Source: Luidia sarsii (Eukaryota > Echinodermata > Asteroidea > Paxillosida > Luidiidae). Taken from it: a stretch of DNA of 64,000 bases. The translations under genes and the position numbers were made by a program. Shown here piece after piece: positions 23,901 to 38,200 of the stretch (its first letter is position 1; the number at the start of each line of letters is the position of its first letter). The notes below the pieces were generated by a model. That model searched no databases. It had not been told where the DNA came from and saw nothing but the letters and a program-made list of their open reading frames with translations. The stretch covers positions 26,174,164-26,238,163 of the forward strand of contig OX465103.1 in assembly GCA_949987565.1 (NCBI GenBank), read 5' to 3'.

Positions 23901-26900
23901 TTAACCTCCGAGCTGGCCCGGGAACATTGCAGTGCATTCCAATCTGTGTCTCACGGCGTAAAAAAGAAAGAAAAAAAGGCTGCTACGTTTCGCCATTTGA
24001 AATGGCACCGGTACCAAAAGTGCACTCGCGAAAACATCTCTGAGAGTTCAGGTCAGTGAAGACGATGAACAACGGTGGCCGAGCATAAGCCCCGCCGAAG
24101 CAATCCCCTCTCTACACCTCTGCCAAAATATCCAGGCATCACCGATCCCTCACTGCTGGTGGGTTGAGAGCGCAGACGGTGTCACTATCAGGGTTAGGGC
24201 ATCAGAGACATAATGCCCGGAGTGTAGATGCGGGAGTTCGGTCAGTTGGTGCTGCCAGTTGGTGCTGGTCTCGAGAACTCCCGCCGCCCGCATCCACCCC
24301 CTCCCTCACACCAACAATAATATAACGACAGCGACCGTGAGACAAACTGAAAAGTGACTCGACTTCAACGGAATGGTGTGTCAACGAATGGTGGCAACTT
24401 GATTAGAAACCGGAGCGAAAGAAATGAACTTGTACGGGAAGAAACACCGAGAGAGGGTCGTGCCAGGATCAAAATGAGTCCAATCTCTATTCTTTCTAAA
24501 CCTGCGGTTGTTTTGACTTTTTTTTTTACTTCATTGGTCTACGGTTTGTCATGAGCTTTGCAAAATTCCCAACCTTGCAGCCCCTCTAAGGCATCCCTGG
24601 TTCCCACAGCCAAGGTACCGGTAGTGACTGCTACGAGGCCGCAATGCTCAGGTTCAACCGGTGTCAAACGCACGCAAAGAAAGGATCGATCCAAAACAAT
24701 AATGAAAATAATAATCATAATAATAATAATAATAATGATGAATCAAATAACAAGAGGTATAGTAAAAGAACGGAGCATCTCCAACGTATCAACTCGTGCA
24801 TGTTAGTGAGGTTAGAATTGGCACAACAGCCGTTTAGGAATGAGAGAGCGTTATGCAGTTAGAGTGAGTACAAATGCACACGTAATCACAGGCGCAAACG
24901 TCAAGAAAAGAGACAACAGAATAGCATAGCATGTCATGATCAAGTCAATCACACATCCAACAAAGGGCCAGCACAAAAAATACGCACAGGTTATATTTTT
25001 TTTCTCTTTTTTTTTTAAAGGGGGTTTCAGAAAAAGAAAAAGCAAAGCTCGTTCATCTTTCCTTCTTCTTCTTCTTCTCCTTCTTCTTCTTCTTCTTCTT
25101 CTTCTTCTTCTTCATCTTCTTCTTCTTCTTCTTCTTCATCTTCTCCTTCTTCTTCTTCTTCTTCTTCTTCTTCTTCTTCATCTTCTTCTTCGTCTTCTTC
25201 TTCTTTTTCTTTTTCTTTTTCTTTTTCTTTTTCTTTTTCTTCTTCTTCTTCTTCTTCTTCGTCTTCTTCTTCTTCTTCTTCTTCTTTTCTTTTTTTCTTT
25301 CCAATGAAAACAACTGGTATCTGCTAGGATGGTTTCAGCCCATTTCACACGAGCAAGCAGAAAGCAATATGGAGGAGGGGGGCGGGGGGAGAGTTGCAGA
25401 CATGTCTATACCTGAGATTCTTTGTGCTTGTCGCGCTGCGTCAGAAATGGGGGACAAAAAATGGACACAGGTGATGATGAGGGATGGGAAATGTGTTCAG
25501 AAAGGTGGGGGAGGGGGGAGGGAGGGAGAGAGAGAGGGGTGGCGGCAGGGGCGGGGGGGGGGGACCAGAGAAAGAAAACAGATGAGGGTCAAAATGACAG
25601 ATACAAAAAAAATAAATTGAACCCGAAAAAAAAGAAAGAGAAAGAGATAAGGACAGAAAGAGCGAGTAGAAATAAAAGAGAGTGTAGGAAGAGAGAGACA
25701 AAGGGGCAGAGAGAGAGGTGGGAAGTACAGGGGTTCAGATGGGTTGGACTGGGTTGAACTGGGCTGGGCCGGACTGGACTGAGTTGGAGTGGGTTGGATT
25801 GGGTTGGACTGGGCTGGACTGGGCTGGACTGGGTTGGACTGGGTTGCACTGGGCTGGACTGGGCTGGACTGGGCTGGACTGGGCTGGACTGGGCTGGACT
25901 GGGTTGGACTGAGTTCGACAGGGCTGGACTAGGCTGGAATGGGTTGGACTGGGCTCGGTCGGTTTGGACTGAGTTGGACTGGGTTTGACTGGGTTGGATT
26001 GGGTTGGACTGAGTTTGACTGGGTTAGATTCGGTTGGATTGGGCTGTACTGGGCTGTACTTGGCTAGACTGGACTGGGTTGGACTGGGCTGGACTGGGTT
26101 GGACTGGGTTGGATTGGGTTGGACTGGTTTGGACTGGGTTTAGCTGGACTGGGTTGGATTGGATTGGGTTGGGTTGGTTGGATTGGACTAAGTTGGGTTG
26201 GATTGGACTGGGTTGGACTGGGCTGGACTGGGTTGGATTGGACTGGGCTAGACTGGGTTGGATTGGTTGGACTGGGTTGGACTGGAGACAGAGTAGGGGA
26301 CTGGCTGGGAGAAGTTAGCCAGGGACCTTTGAATTTGGAGCGATCAGAGGGCCTAACATTTCGATCCTAGCAGGACCAACTGTCAAAGACAGAATGTGTG
26401 TGGCTATGAACGAAAACTGACTGACCAGGAGATTATGAGGTCCTATTGCCTATTGAAAGTAATACTATGCAGACACTCTGGAGTCAACTGATATTGGGGT
26501 GTGCATCAAAATTTGGAAGATAGAAAAATACGAATGGGAAACAGGAACTGACTTGTCACTTTGCAGGGGAGGGAATTAGGGGTGAGGGGAAGGGGTTAGT
26601 GGTTAAGGGTTAGGGGTGAGGGGCTAGCAATGATGGGGTAAGGGGTGAGAGGTTAGGGTGGATGGGGAACGGGGTGATGGGATTAGGGTTGATGGGGTTA
26701 GGGCTGATGGGGTTAGGGTTGATGGGGTTTATAGGGGTGATGGGGTTAGGGGTGATGGGGTTAGGGGTGATGGGGTTAGGGTTGATGGGGTTAGGGGTGA
26801 TGGGGTTAGGGGTGATGGGGTTAGGGTTGATGGGGTTAGGGGTGATGGGGATAGAGTTGATGGGGTTAGGGTTGATGGACTTAGGGGTGATGGGGTTAGG

Positions 26901-29900
26901 GGTGATGGGGTTAGGGGTGATGGGGTTAGGGGTGATGGGGTTAGGGGTGATGGGGTTAGGGTTGATGGACTTAGGGGTGATGGGGTTAGGGTTGATGGGG
27001 TTAGGGTTGATGGGGTTAGGTGTGATGGGGTTAGGGTTGATGGGGTTAGGGTTGGTGGGGTTAGGGTTGGTGGGGTTAGGGTTGATGGGGTTAGGGTTGA
27101 TGGGGTTAGGGGTGATGGGGTTAGGGTTGATGGGGTTAGGGTTGATGGGGTTAGGGGTGATGGGGTTAGGGGTGATGGGGTTAGAGAACATTGAGGATGA
27201 AAAGAGGGTTATGAAAGTCTGTAGAAGAAGAAGGGGAAGGAGAGAGGGGGGGGGCTTGCATCTTCAGCAATTTGAAGTCCCCAGGCACAGTTTCATAAGC
27301 ACCGCAACCTGCCAAGCATGATGAAAATCCTTTCTCCATTAAAAACAAAATTGCCAGCCACACTAAGCACAATGCTCATAGCACTTGCCTGGCTAGCTGT
27401 CAAGTGCTTAGCAATAGCATAGAGTCCGATTAAGACTCTGGCTGCCAACGTCAGGCGAACGATTTTCACGCTTAGCGGATTTTTCAGTGCTTAAAGAGGC
27501 TCAAGAAAATCGGTCCCCGGTGGTTGACTCAGAGGATAATTCTATGCGATCAGCTGCCCGCTACAAAAATTGACAATGACTGGTGAAATGAACGGAAACG
27601 AAAAACTAAAAAATAAAAAAAAGGCTTCCTTCGCAAACGGCGATCAGCAGGGGGTAGGGAAGACACTGCACACTCGCTGCGTATCTACTGTACTAGCGAT
27701 GAAGGGACTGCGAGGGTGGTGGGGTGGGGGGGTAAGGACGGGCGGGGAGAGACGGAAACCGGGGGGCACGGTCTACCTTTCTGGGTCAGAGAGGCAGGGG
27801 AGGAGACAGAGAGGGACAGGGGAAGTGGGTGGGGAACAAACGGAGAGGGGGGGGGAAACCGAGGTCAACAAACCTGCCAATTGACCTGCCCACTCAATGC
27901 ATATGTATGAGCATGCGCATGTCATGCATAGGTAATGAGGCTTTTTTTTTTTCAAATACAAAAGAAAAATCCATCATACTGCAATCTAGGCATCTACAGT
28001 GTTCTCTTGAGGTTTAAGCAGCTGATTCTAGTTTGTTTGTTTCCTCAACCGGTTGCTCATCAACAGCCATTCCTGAATCAGTGATGCAAATGATCCTGTC
28101 TCGCCGCATGCATGAATGAAGTCATGGTGCACCGCTCTAGCCCGGTTTAATACAGTTGGTTATTTGCATCTGAACGAAAACGGGGTCGTGATCGCTGGGG
28201 ATATACGGCAGTTAATGGTTGAATCGCTTATGAGCAGTGCCCCCACCCCGGCAAAGGCTGGTTGACTATTTGGGAAGGCCGCCATCTAAGGCCGCCATCT
28301 AAAGTTTGAAAATGTTCTTTCTCCAGTTCTTATTTTCATCAGTTGAGTGACCTGGTGCATGACTGTATCAAGCCAAGATGGCAATGTGGAGTGGCCTGAA
28401 ACGTCAATGGACCAAATGAAAAATGAAAGACCAAGTGAAAACCAACAACAACAGTGTTCTGCTTGAAATGCCAAAAGACTGACTGACCAGGAAACAGCCC
28501 CCCCCCCTATACACACACACACACACACTCACTCCCGTGGTGACAAATCGTACCAAAAGGCCCAAGGCTGAGAGAGAGGGGGGGGGGTGGTCAAGGGTCA
28601 TTGGGGGTCAGGGGGGTCATCGAGTTGGGGGGTGACTGACCTCTGCATGATGCTCCTCATTCTGCTGGAGGACATCGATGCACAGCTCGGCGAGATGGAG
28701 AACATCTTCTAGACGCTTTTCGGGGGGAAGATCCTCACTGTTCAAACTCTCTGCATTTGCCAGGAAGCCCCCCGGGAAAAAAAATAAGATTATTAAAAGT
28801 GATATACAAAAATGTTGCAAACTGCTTACTGACTAAAATTACCAAAATGTAAATCTTAAAATTTAGTGGGCCTGACGCTTCGATCCTAGCAGGACCTAGC
28901 AGGTCCTGCTAGCAGACCTAGCAGGACCTTTCTCATAGGCAGAGAAAGGTCCTGCCTTTGAGAAAGGTCCTGCTATTATTGAAAGTGGTTATCAACCCAA
29001 ATGCGCCTGACTGGTCACGGCAAATAACCAGTGTTCCTGTTGAAGCCCCTTCGTTCGTTTAAACAAAAAATAACGTGCACTACAAGACAACATTGTCATT
29101 GACAGCTTTTCCAAAAAATAAAACCCAAACAAACTTTATACCAGTGGAAAGAGTATGAAATTTACTTTATTATTATACCAAACTATCTAAAACATCATAA
29201 ACCACATCAACAGAACAGTCAGTGGGATGACACCATCATTTTCACAAACCTAAACATAGACCACGGAATTTCACGTAGTTCAATTTAGCTTTTCTGCGTC
29301 CTACGGGAAATCCCGTAACTCCGCACATAATGGGTTAAAGACAGACTACTTGTATCACGACACACTGATGCAGCAATGTGAACTGGATAGGGCTTGAAGG
29401 TTGCCTTGCATAACATGTGTAACAGGCATGCAATTTAAAAAAAAAAGAGGAAATTGTCCGAATGAGACTGCGAGCGAGAAGCACGAAGCCCTTACAACGT
29501 GGGGTTTGGGGCCCGCTTAGGAGCCCCCGAAAATTTTGGATTCTAGATGCTCTGTGGTGAATTCTGAGCAGTTTTTGACCACTAGCTGAGTGACAGATTT
29601 TAACCTTTTTCAGGGCAATACACCCAAAACATTTAATTTTTGTTTACACAAAATTAAAAGTAAACATCAAAGTTTTTAACCTGATCTCAGCATGTGTTTT
29701 AAATAATAGTTAGGGGACAAGAAATATCCTTTTTTTTTTTTTTTTTTTTTTTTATTACAGATTTTTTTTTTTACAGCCGAATAAAAAAAAACGCGGAAAT
29801 CCGTGGATCCGCGGAAAAGTTGCATGCATGGTTACATGGTGTCACCGCAAACCTTCAAGTCTTATCTGATTAAAACCTATTAATGAAGTGAGCTGGTTTC

Positions 29901-32900
29901 AAATTAAAACAGAAAAAGGTAAATTGGTGGACGCACAGTGTTAGGGAAATGAACACAAACATGAGCACGACAAGTATGGTGGGCAATGAAATAAAATTAT
30001 AACAAGCAAATTATAACCAAAAAAAAGATTTGAAATGTATGCTATTAAATTTGCCTTTGAGAAAGGTCCTGCTAAGATCGAAACGTCAGGCCCTCTTACT
30101 TTTTAGATTTATGTATTGAAGGTCATTTTAATCAGTGAGCAGTGTGCAACTGTGATATACAAAAATGTTGCAAACTGTTTACTGACTAAAATTACCAAAA
30201 TGTAAATCTTAAAACGTCAGGCCCACTCAATTTTAAAGTTTGCAACTGTATTAAATTCATGCTATTTGTGACATAATGTCAAGTGTTGTAGGAAAAACAC
30301 AAAAACGGGAGGCAGTTGTCATGGGAACTGGAGCTACAACAATGACACACAGTGCAATATCCACACTGAACTAAACAAAAGTGACATACAGTGTATCTAT
30401 AAAAAAAAAATACGACCGATTAAATCCACAGGCTGGTGCAACAGAGTCTTGCACAAGGACACACAGAGTGAGAGGGAGCGGGACGCAGGGCACCAGACAC
30501 CGAAAAAAAATGTCACCTTTGCGCACATGCCCGTCTTCAACGTCTTCTCAGTCACGAAAGGGGAAGGGGAAAGGTCAGAGGTTAAAGGTGAGAAAAATCA
30601 CATGCAATTGGCCAGGATGAGTTGAAGAGATGATTGCAAGTGGGAAAATATGAAGAGAATAAAGGAAATGGAAGAAAAATGAGTGAGATTTTGAATGTTC
30701 ATATAGAGCAGAAGTTAGAGTTTCAGTAAACTTGCCCATCAGATTCACAGTGGGCCATTCAGTGAACCACAGTGCCTGCATTTCAGCTGACTGATGCCAG
30801 GGACTGTGTGGATGCAATGACCCCATTCAGAGTGCACACAGTGGGCCATTCAGTGAACCACAGTGCCTGCATTCAGCTGACTGATACCAGGGACTGGGTA
30901 TTTTTTTTTTGTCAACCCGTTTCACATTTGAAAAGTTTCAATCCCCGAGTCAAACTGGGCAGGACGACCCGACAGGATCGAAACCAACCCTGGCAGGGGC
31001 CAGGGTTGTAGAAATCTCAACCCGGTTCGAAACTGCAATAGTCGGGTTGAACGTTACAATGTTCACGCATAAGCCGGTTCACGAAAAAGCGTAGTGTGAA
31101 TGTTATCGGTACGTATCTCCGACCCGGTTTGAAAACTTGCCGGGCTGAGACGGGGCGGATCTGGGGTCTCAACACATGGATCGAGAAAGGAGATAGTGCG
31201 ACAAGGTCTACAGACACTATTCCTTGGCGCTAGTAAGCTAGGCTTGAAGTGCTGATTGCTTGGTAGGTCTTCCTCCGCAGGCAACAGACAAAAAACTGCG
31301 ATAAGTTTACCTTCTATCCGGGCGTAGGCAGAGACTCGTTCGTAGTTGACGAGGGCTGCATTCTCTAAGCACTTCTTGATGGTGTACCGTACCTCCTCCT
31401 GAGGTACCGGTGTCACTATGTCCTTCATCAGGACCTGACGGATAGATGGTGCGGACGAGGACCCGGATTACACCTACTCCATTCCATTCACAACATTCAA
31501 CTATCAGGAGGCCCTAGTATTGGCAAAGACCGAGATTCTGAAATTCTACCTCTGGGAAAAGGTCCTGCTATGATCAAAACGTCGGGCACTCCTAATGTTG
31601 GTCATTTCAGTCAGTCAGCAGTTTGCAACAATTTTTGCATATTACTCAGTTACAAAACCGTTGCGAGAGCAAAAACATTTAAGGTTGTGTGGACTCATAG
31701 AATTCTGTACATCCTGAATGTTCAAACAAATGTGACCCGGCACAGCATAATGAGGAATAACCCCCACTTTAGAGATTTTGAGATTTTCTAATGATGTGAA
31801 AGAGTATACCATTAGCTTTCAAATGATATCAAAATTATTTCCGTGTGAACTTTGTTGTAAATAGTACAAGGGGACGTCACTCGTTCATTTGGTACCAGAC
31901 ACAATATAGCAGCACCAGTCTAACTCCTCGAAAGCGGCCATTCAAAAAGGAAGGAACTTTACATTTTCATGAAAACAGTACACAAACACTCCCCAAAAAT
32001 CCTCCTTTTTTCAACATTTAGAGACGGATTTCAAAAAAATCCTTTGGACATAATATCCTCCAATACATTAACTTTCCGAAAATAAAAAAAAAAACAGATT
32101 TTTTTTTTTTTTTTATCGAATTGAGAAGATACTTTGACTTCAGGCGTTGTTTACTCGAAAGTCCTCATGTCACTGTGCCGGGTCACAAATGAACGAATAA
32201 CTAACTGGGAACTTGTAAAAAGAAAAATGAAAAAATCCGGTCCCAATCCAGCCAAAGTTTTCTCGGCCATTTTTCAAACTTGTTTAAAAAGTTCCCAGTA
32301 AGTTTTCCTTTTATTTCTTTGACCTATTTAAAAAAAAAAAAAAAAAGGGAACTCACTCTTTCCAGGAGGGATAGGGTCGCCTTCAAGGCCCCCTCCGGTC
32401 TCCCAAACGGAAAGCAGTACCTGTGATGGAAGGGGGGTGGAAGAGGGGCACAGAGACCAGCCAAGAGATCAGAGCCCAATTTCACAGAGCTACCATTTTT
32501 TTTTATGCATGTGAGGCTTGGACAACAGGTTCCAAAGGACTGAAAGCTCTTTGACGCATTTGACATGAAAAGTACAGAGAAGAGTGCTAGGAATCACGTC
32601 AGTGGGCACAGAAGAGATCAAACGAATTGATCAGGGGAGAAATGAAAGAAAAGTGTGGCCTTCTAGATCCTCTAGCTAACATTGTGGGGGAAAGAAAGAA
32701 AAGTTGACCTGCTTTGGTCATGTCACAAGGTTCCAAAAACAAGATAGCACAGGACATAACACTAGGGTTAACAGAGGGTCAAAACAAAAGAGGCAGACCC
32801 GGGAGACAGTGGCTGGATGATGTAAGGGAATGGGACCAATAACCCAAATACGACCTGATAGGGAAGACCAAGGTTAGGGGAGAGTGGAGGAGGTTCGTGC

Positions 32901-35217
32901 ATCAGAAAAAAATACAGAATCTGTTGTCAAGAGCTTGTCAAAAAAAGGAGGGTGGGGGAGGGTGGGGGGAAGGTCGGGACCCCCCCCCCCTGTCAAATGC
33001 GTCTGAATCTGAGTCATTCAGAGTTCGGAGTCTGCAAAGGCGAGACCCGGTCCTTTGCTTTTGGAGCCATCGGTGGCCAGTCCTACCTGAAGTTGGTGAT
33101 CTGGTGTTCCAGCAGGCCACGCAGCCTATCCTTGATCTCGTCAAACTTCTCCTTCTCGTCGACGGTGACTGTGCCGATCCCGTCCGGCCTGCCCGATAAA
33201 AGGAAGAAAGAAAAAAAAAAAAAAAAAAAAAAAGAGTTTGGGAGAGTTTGGAAGAGTGAGACCGCGGGAAGTTAGGTGAGATTAGAAGCTTGGCATGGTG
33301 GGAATTTTGACCCTGACCTGTTGCCGTGGACGTGGGAGGCGCAGAATGCAAAGCTGTAGTGGATGAGTGTAGGGTCAATCATGGTGGGGGTGGGTGGGGG
33401 GTGGGTGGGTGACCCTGACCTGTTGCCGTGGACGTGGGAGGCGCAGAATGCAAAGCTGTAGTGGATGAGTGTAGGGTCAATCATGGTGGGGGTGGGTGGG
33501 GGGTGGGTGGGTGACCCTGACCTGTTGCCGTGGACGTGGGAGGCGCAGAATGCAAAGCTGTAGTGGATGAGTGTAGGGTCAATCATGGTGGGGGTGGGTG
33601 GGGGGTGGGTGGGTGACCCTGACCTGTTGCCGTGGACGTGGGAGGCGCAGAATGCAAAGCTGTAGTGGATGAGTGTAGGGTCAATCATGGTGCCCTTCTC
33701 GGCCCGGTCCAGTAAGTTGTTCAGGTAGCACAGGTGGCGATGACATCCACGCACGCCGTAGCGAGCTGAGTACTCGTCAAGAACAAAGATCTGGCCAGGG
33801 CTGAACCATCCCTGAAGATCCAACCCCCCCCAAAAAAAACAGAAGAAAAGCAATAACGCTTTAATCAAACAAATTAGGGCAATACAAAAACTGTTGCAAA
33901 CTGCTCACTGACTAAAATGACCCGCAATATACATGAATCTCAAAAATTAAGAGGGCCTGACGTTTCGATCCTATCAAATCAAGTAATATACAAAGGTAAC
34001 GACTAACACCATGCAGCTTTCTGATATTTTGAGTTCACTCCTGCACACTTCTCTCTTTGATCTTTCCCCCTCTTGTCACTAATCCCTACCCTACTCCTTG
34101 CCCTTCTCTTTGATCTTTCCCCCTCTTCTCACTAATCCCTACCCTACTCTTTGCCCTTCCCTTTGATCTCACCCTACCAGCTTTACTCTTTGTCCTTTGT
34201 TTCTCATCCGTGTCCTATTCACTCTCTTCCCCCTTCCTTCCTTGTACATGTATCTGTGTTGTCTTGTCACTCTGCCTTTGAGAAAGGTCCTGCTAGGATC
34301 GAAACGTCAGGCCCACTAAATTTTAAGATTTGCATTTTGGTAATTTTAGTCAGTAAGCAGTTTGCAACATTTTTGTATATCACCAATATACAAAGGTGTT
34401 TCAGGCCATCTTATATACGGACTAAAATGGCCAATCAATTTAATCATGAATCTAGCAGGACCGTTCTTAAATTCTGCATGTGAGACAGGTCCTGCTACGA
34501 TCGCAAAGCCGGAGGTCTCCAGTTCCAGCAAATTTTCAAAATGATGCGTGACTTTAGTGGTTGGCTCACTTATAGTCAAGACCTACCGGTAGGAAGCGAA
34601 TAGAAAAAATAAAACATTCTGAGGGCCCCCCTAGCGCAAGAACGACAACAGCAAAAAAAACCAAGCAATGTATAGAAAAGACTTGAAGGTTTGCATGGTG
34701 GAAACAATTATTATTAATTGGTTTGCGGTGACACCATGTGAATCATCTCTTTTGAGACTGAGTGTGGCTCTGAAAAGAGCCGGGGACTCAACGTTTCGAG
34801 CAGTGTGTACTCTGCTCGTTGTCAGGAGACTGCTGGATTCCAACTATCATCAGGGGTTTTGTAGGGCTTGGAGGAGCGGTGAAGAGTGGAGAAACCTTCC
34901 CGCCAAAAGTTGTGGTCGTGACCGTTGACGTGTGGAGGATCTTTCCCGCACAGCCAGACTACTGAAGCACGACGTGAGGTGGGAAATCACTGGGCCGTGT
35001 CAGTAGAGCAATGTATGCAGAACGGGGTCGATGAGAGATGCGGAGGCAGCAACTCACCAGACAGGAGTAGGAGTCGTTGAGTCGGTGGTCCAGGGTCAGC
35101 TCCTGCTGCAGCTCAAAGAGGGCCGAGTGGTCAAAGTCGCACGGGTTCTTGTGGATGAACTCGTCCATGCCGTGCTTGCGGGCTCGGTCAGCATCTGCAA
35201 ACACAGACGGCCAGAGG

Positions 35218-35257
<40 letters not shown>

Positions 35258-38200
35258 GGACATTTCTAGAGCGCCAGAATCCATCTGCAAAGATGCTCAA
35301 GGCGATTAACAACATTATATTGGCACGATTTCTGAGTTTTCCGACAGGTCAGCTCCTGTCAAAATTTCCAACTTTTGACCCGAAATCAAATTTTCCAGAA
35401 TGACTCCACAGGGGCCCAAGAGTCCACTGACTTGATTCGGACCAACGGGAAAGTCACTGCAGGTATTTTAGAGCAAAAAAAAACCAAAACAGTGATTTTG
35501 GCCCGATTTCTGACTTTTCTGACAAAATATCCAACTTCTGACCCCAAATCAAATTTCTCAAATTTCTCACAAAAATGACTTCACAGGCATTCATGTGTCA
35601 ACCCGTGCTGAATCTGAGGATGGACACTCTTTTGGGGGGGGTTTCTACGCACCTCCCTGCAGTCTGGATATGATAGCATTGGCACCCTTGCCGCCGGCTA
35701 TCTGGGTGGGAGGGACGGGCTTGTGGGTCTGGCCAGTGGCTCGGTACATGGCCTGCACCCAGAGCTGCCGATCCACTTCCTCCTCGCAGGCCAGTACGAT
35801 GTCGTCCCCTTCCTTCAACGCCTTGAAGAAGAAGCGGCCACCTTGGCTCTCCAGGTCTGCCCGAGAAAAAAAAAATTAAGAATACGGGATAAATAGGCCA
35901 GAGAAAAACCAAGATGCCATTTCAATGTTGTTGGTTTTTTTACATACATGTACCATGAAATTGCAGCTTGAACTTTTAGGTATCAGTCTCAGTCCCGGTC
36001 TTGAACCTTCAGGTCTAAGCCGTGGTTTTGATCTCAAACCTTAAGGTCTAGATCTTGATCTCAAACCTTAAGGTCTTGGTCTTGATCTCAAACCTTAAGG
36101 GCTTGGTCTTGATCTCAAACCTTAAGGTCTTGGTCTTGATCTCAAACCTTAAGGTCTTGGTCTGGATCTCAAACCTTAAGGTCTAGGTCTCGGTCTTGAA
36201 CCTTAAGGTCTAGGTCTCGGTCTTGAACCTTAAGGTCTGGATCTTGATCCTGAACTTTAAGGTCTGGGTCTCGGTCTTGAACCTTAAGGTCTGGGTCTCA
36301 NNNNNNNNNNNNNNNNNNNNNNNNNNNNNNNNNNNNNNNNNNNNNNNNNNNNNNNNNNNNNNNNNNNNNNNNNNNNNNNNNNNNNNNNNNNNNNNNNNNN
36401 NNNNNNNNNNNNNNNNNNNNNNNNNNNNNNNNNNNNNNNNNNNNNNNNNNNNNNNNNNNNNNNNNNNNNNNNNNNNNNNNNNNNNNNNNNNNNNNNNNNN
36501 TTTCTTTATTCACTCTAGGAAATCCCCCTCCCACAAGTTTAAGTTCAGTTTGTCAATGTGAATGAGAAAGTGCTCAAAGGATATTGTGTGAAAAAAAATT
36601 CTACAAACTGCTCACCGACCTAAATACCCCAAAACTACCAATCTCGCAGGTTTAGGGGGGCCTGGTGTATCGATCCTAGCAGGGCATTTCCTCAAACCAG
36701 AATGACAAATGGATAAGGAAAAAAAAAACTAGATAGGGTCATGCTATGATGGAAACATCAGGCCCACTAAATTGTTGAGCTAATGTGCCAGTTCTAGAGA
36801 GGAAGAAGTGGATGCAATACGGTGTCAATCTGTCAAGGAACAATTACTGAATTTCTGTCTTTTTTCCCCCCTTTGCACAACAACACCTGTTGAATGGTTC
36901 AGGCACATGGATATCTCAGCACCTGGCCTCCCTGGCATCTGTCGCCGTTCTCGGGGGTTGTGTCGCGAGTAATGAACTCCGTTTCTGCCGGAGAGGCGCG
37001 ACAGACGCGTGTGCAATGAAACCCCTCTCTGATGCCGACCGAGAACCTGACCACAGGGAGGCATAAATTATGACGATTTCCGTCAGCTTTGTCGTCTGTC
37101 TTTCGTCTGCACTCCCCTGCTCCCCTTTCCTACATTTTGTACGTACAGTACATTTTCAGCAGTTTACTGTACATTGTGTACATGTACAGAATGTACATGT
37201 GTGGAACATGTGCAACATGTATATCGTACATGTACATGCACACTGTACATGTACATGTACGATGCTATGATGTACATGATGTACATCAATGGCAAAGTTC
37301 AAGTCTGCTTCAATCCCATGCACAAACCCTCAATGAACAGATGTACAGTGTACATGTACATGTACTGTACATTCTCAATGATACAAATCATCAGAGTACA
37401 GTACTGGTACAGTACCAGTCAATGCATGCAGGTACATGTACACATGTACACGTATGTACATGTACAATGTACATGTACAATGTAATTATGTGTAGGCCTA
37501 ATAACATGTGTACATGTACATGTACATACATGTACACTGTACATGTACGTGTACGGTACATGTAGGCCTACACAAGTAGCACTAGCAGAAGCCAAAAATC
37601 AAATTCGCCACACAACTTCAAGCAGATTTGTATGAATGACATGTGATCTGTTTTGTAGAATCGTCATCGGCTCTAGACAGCTTTAAATCCAGGGTCCCCG
37701 GTTCGAATCCTGCACAAGCTGCCCATTGGATTCCAGTTTTTTAAAGCTGGCATTTTGAGCGAAGCACTGAGCATAACGTGGCAACAACACATCAGGATCT
37801 TCGGGTGTTCTTATCTTGTTTCGTATAACTATATACATGTACAATGAACATGTACATGTACATGTACCGGTACCTGTTAGGCCTTCATGTACAGGTACAT
37901 GTACATACACGTAGTACATGAGCCTTACAATATTAATAAATTTAAAAATTCACCAAAAAAAACCCTACACTCTACTGACAAGCAAATCTACAGGTACATG
38001 TACATGTACAGTACATGTACATTTGTATCTATCCCTGTGATTTTCATTCAAATTCTTATTCCAAATGATTTACAGTGCAATTAAGTGTACATGTACATGT
38101 ATGATGCCGTACTCATACACAGGTACCGGTACAATATATCTGTACTGTACATGTACATTGTACATGTACATTGTACATGTACAATGTACATGTACATCAA

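Noticed and set aside
25053..25313. Poly-Lys / poly-Leu frames
   Set aside because: Translation of a (TTC)n array.
26610..27321. Open frames of 178-219 codons ([30 protein letters not shown])
   Set aside because: These come from the 15-bp telomere-like array. All three frames are open only because the unit is a multiple of three with no stop.
33309..33715. Zinc-finger-like or structural protein repeat
   Set aside because: The repeated residues are the conserved CADPS exon end plus translated intron, so it is a genomic duplication rather than a protein repeat domain.
36825..37064. Possible missing CADPS exon in the GC-rich patch next to the gap
   Set aside because: None of the six frames gives residues resembling the C2 or PH segments of CAPS.
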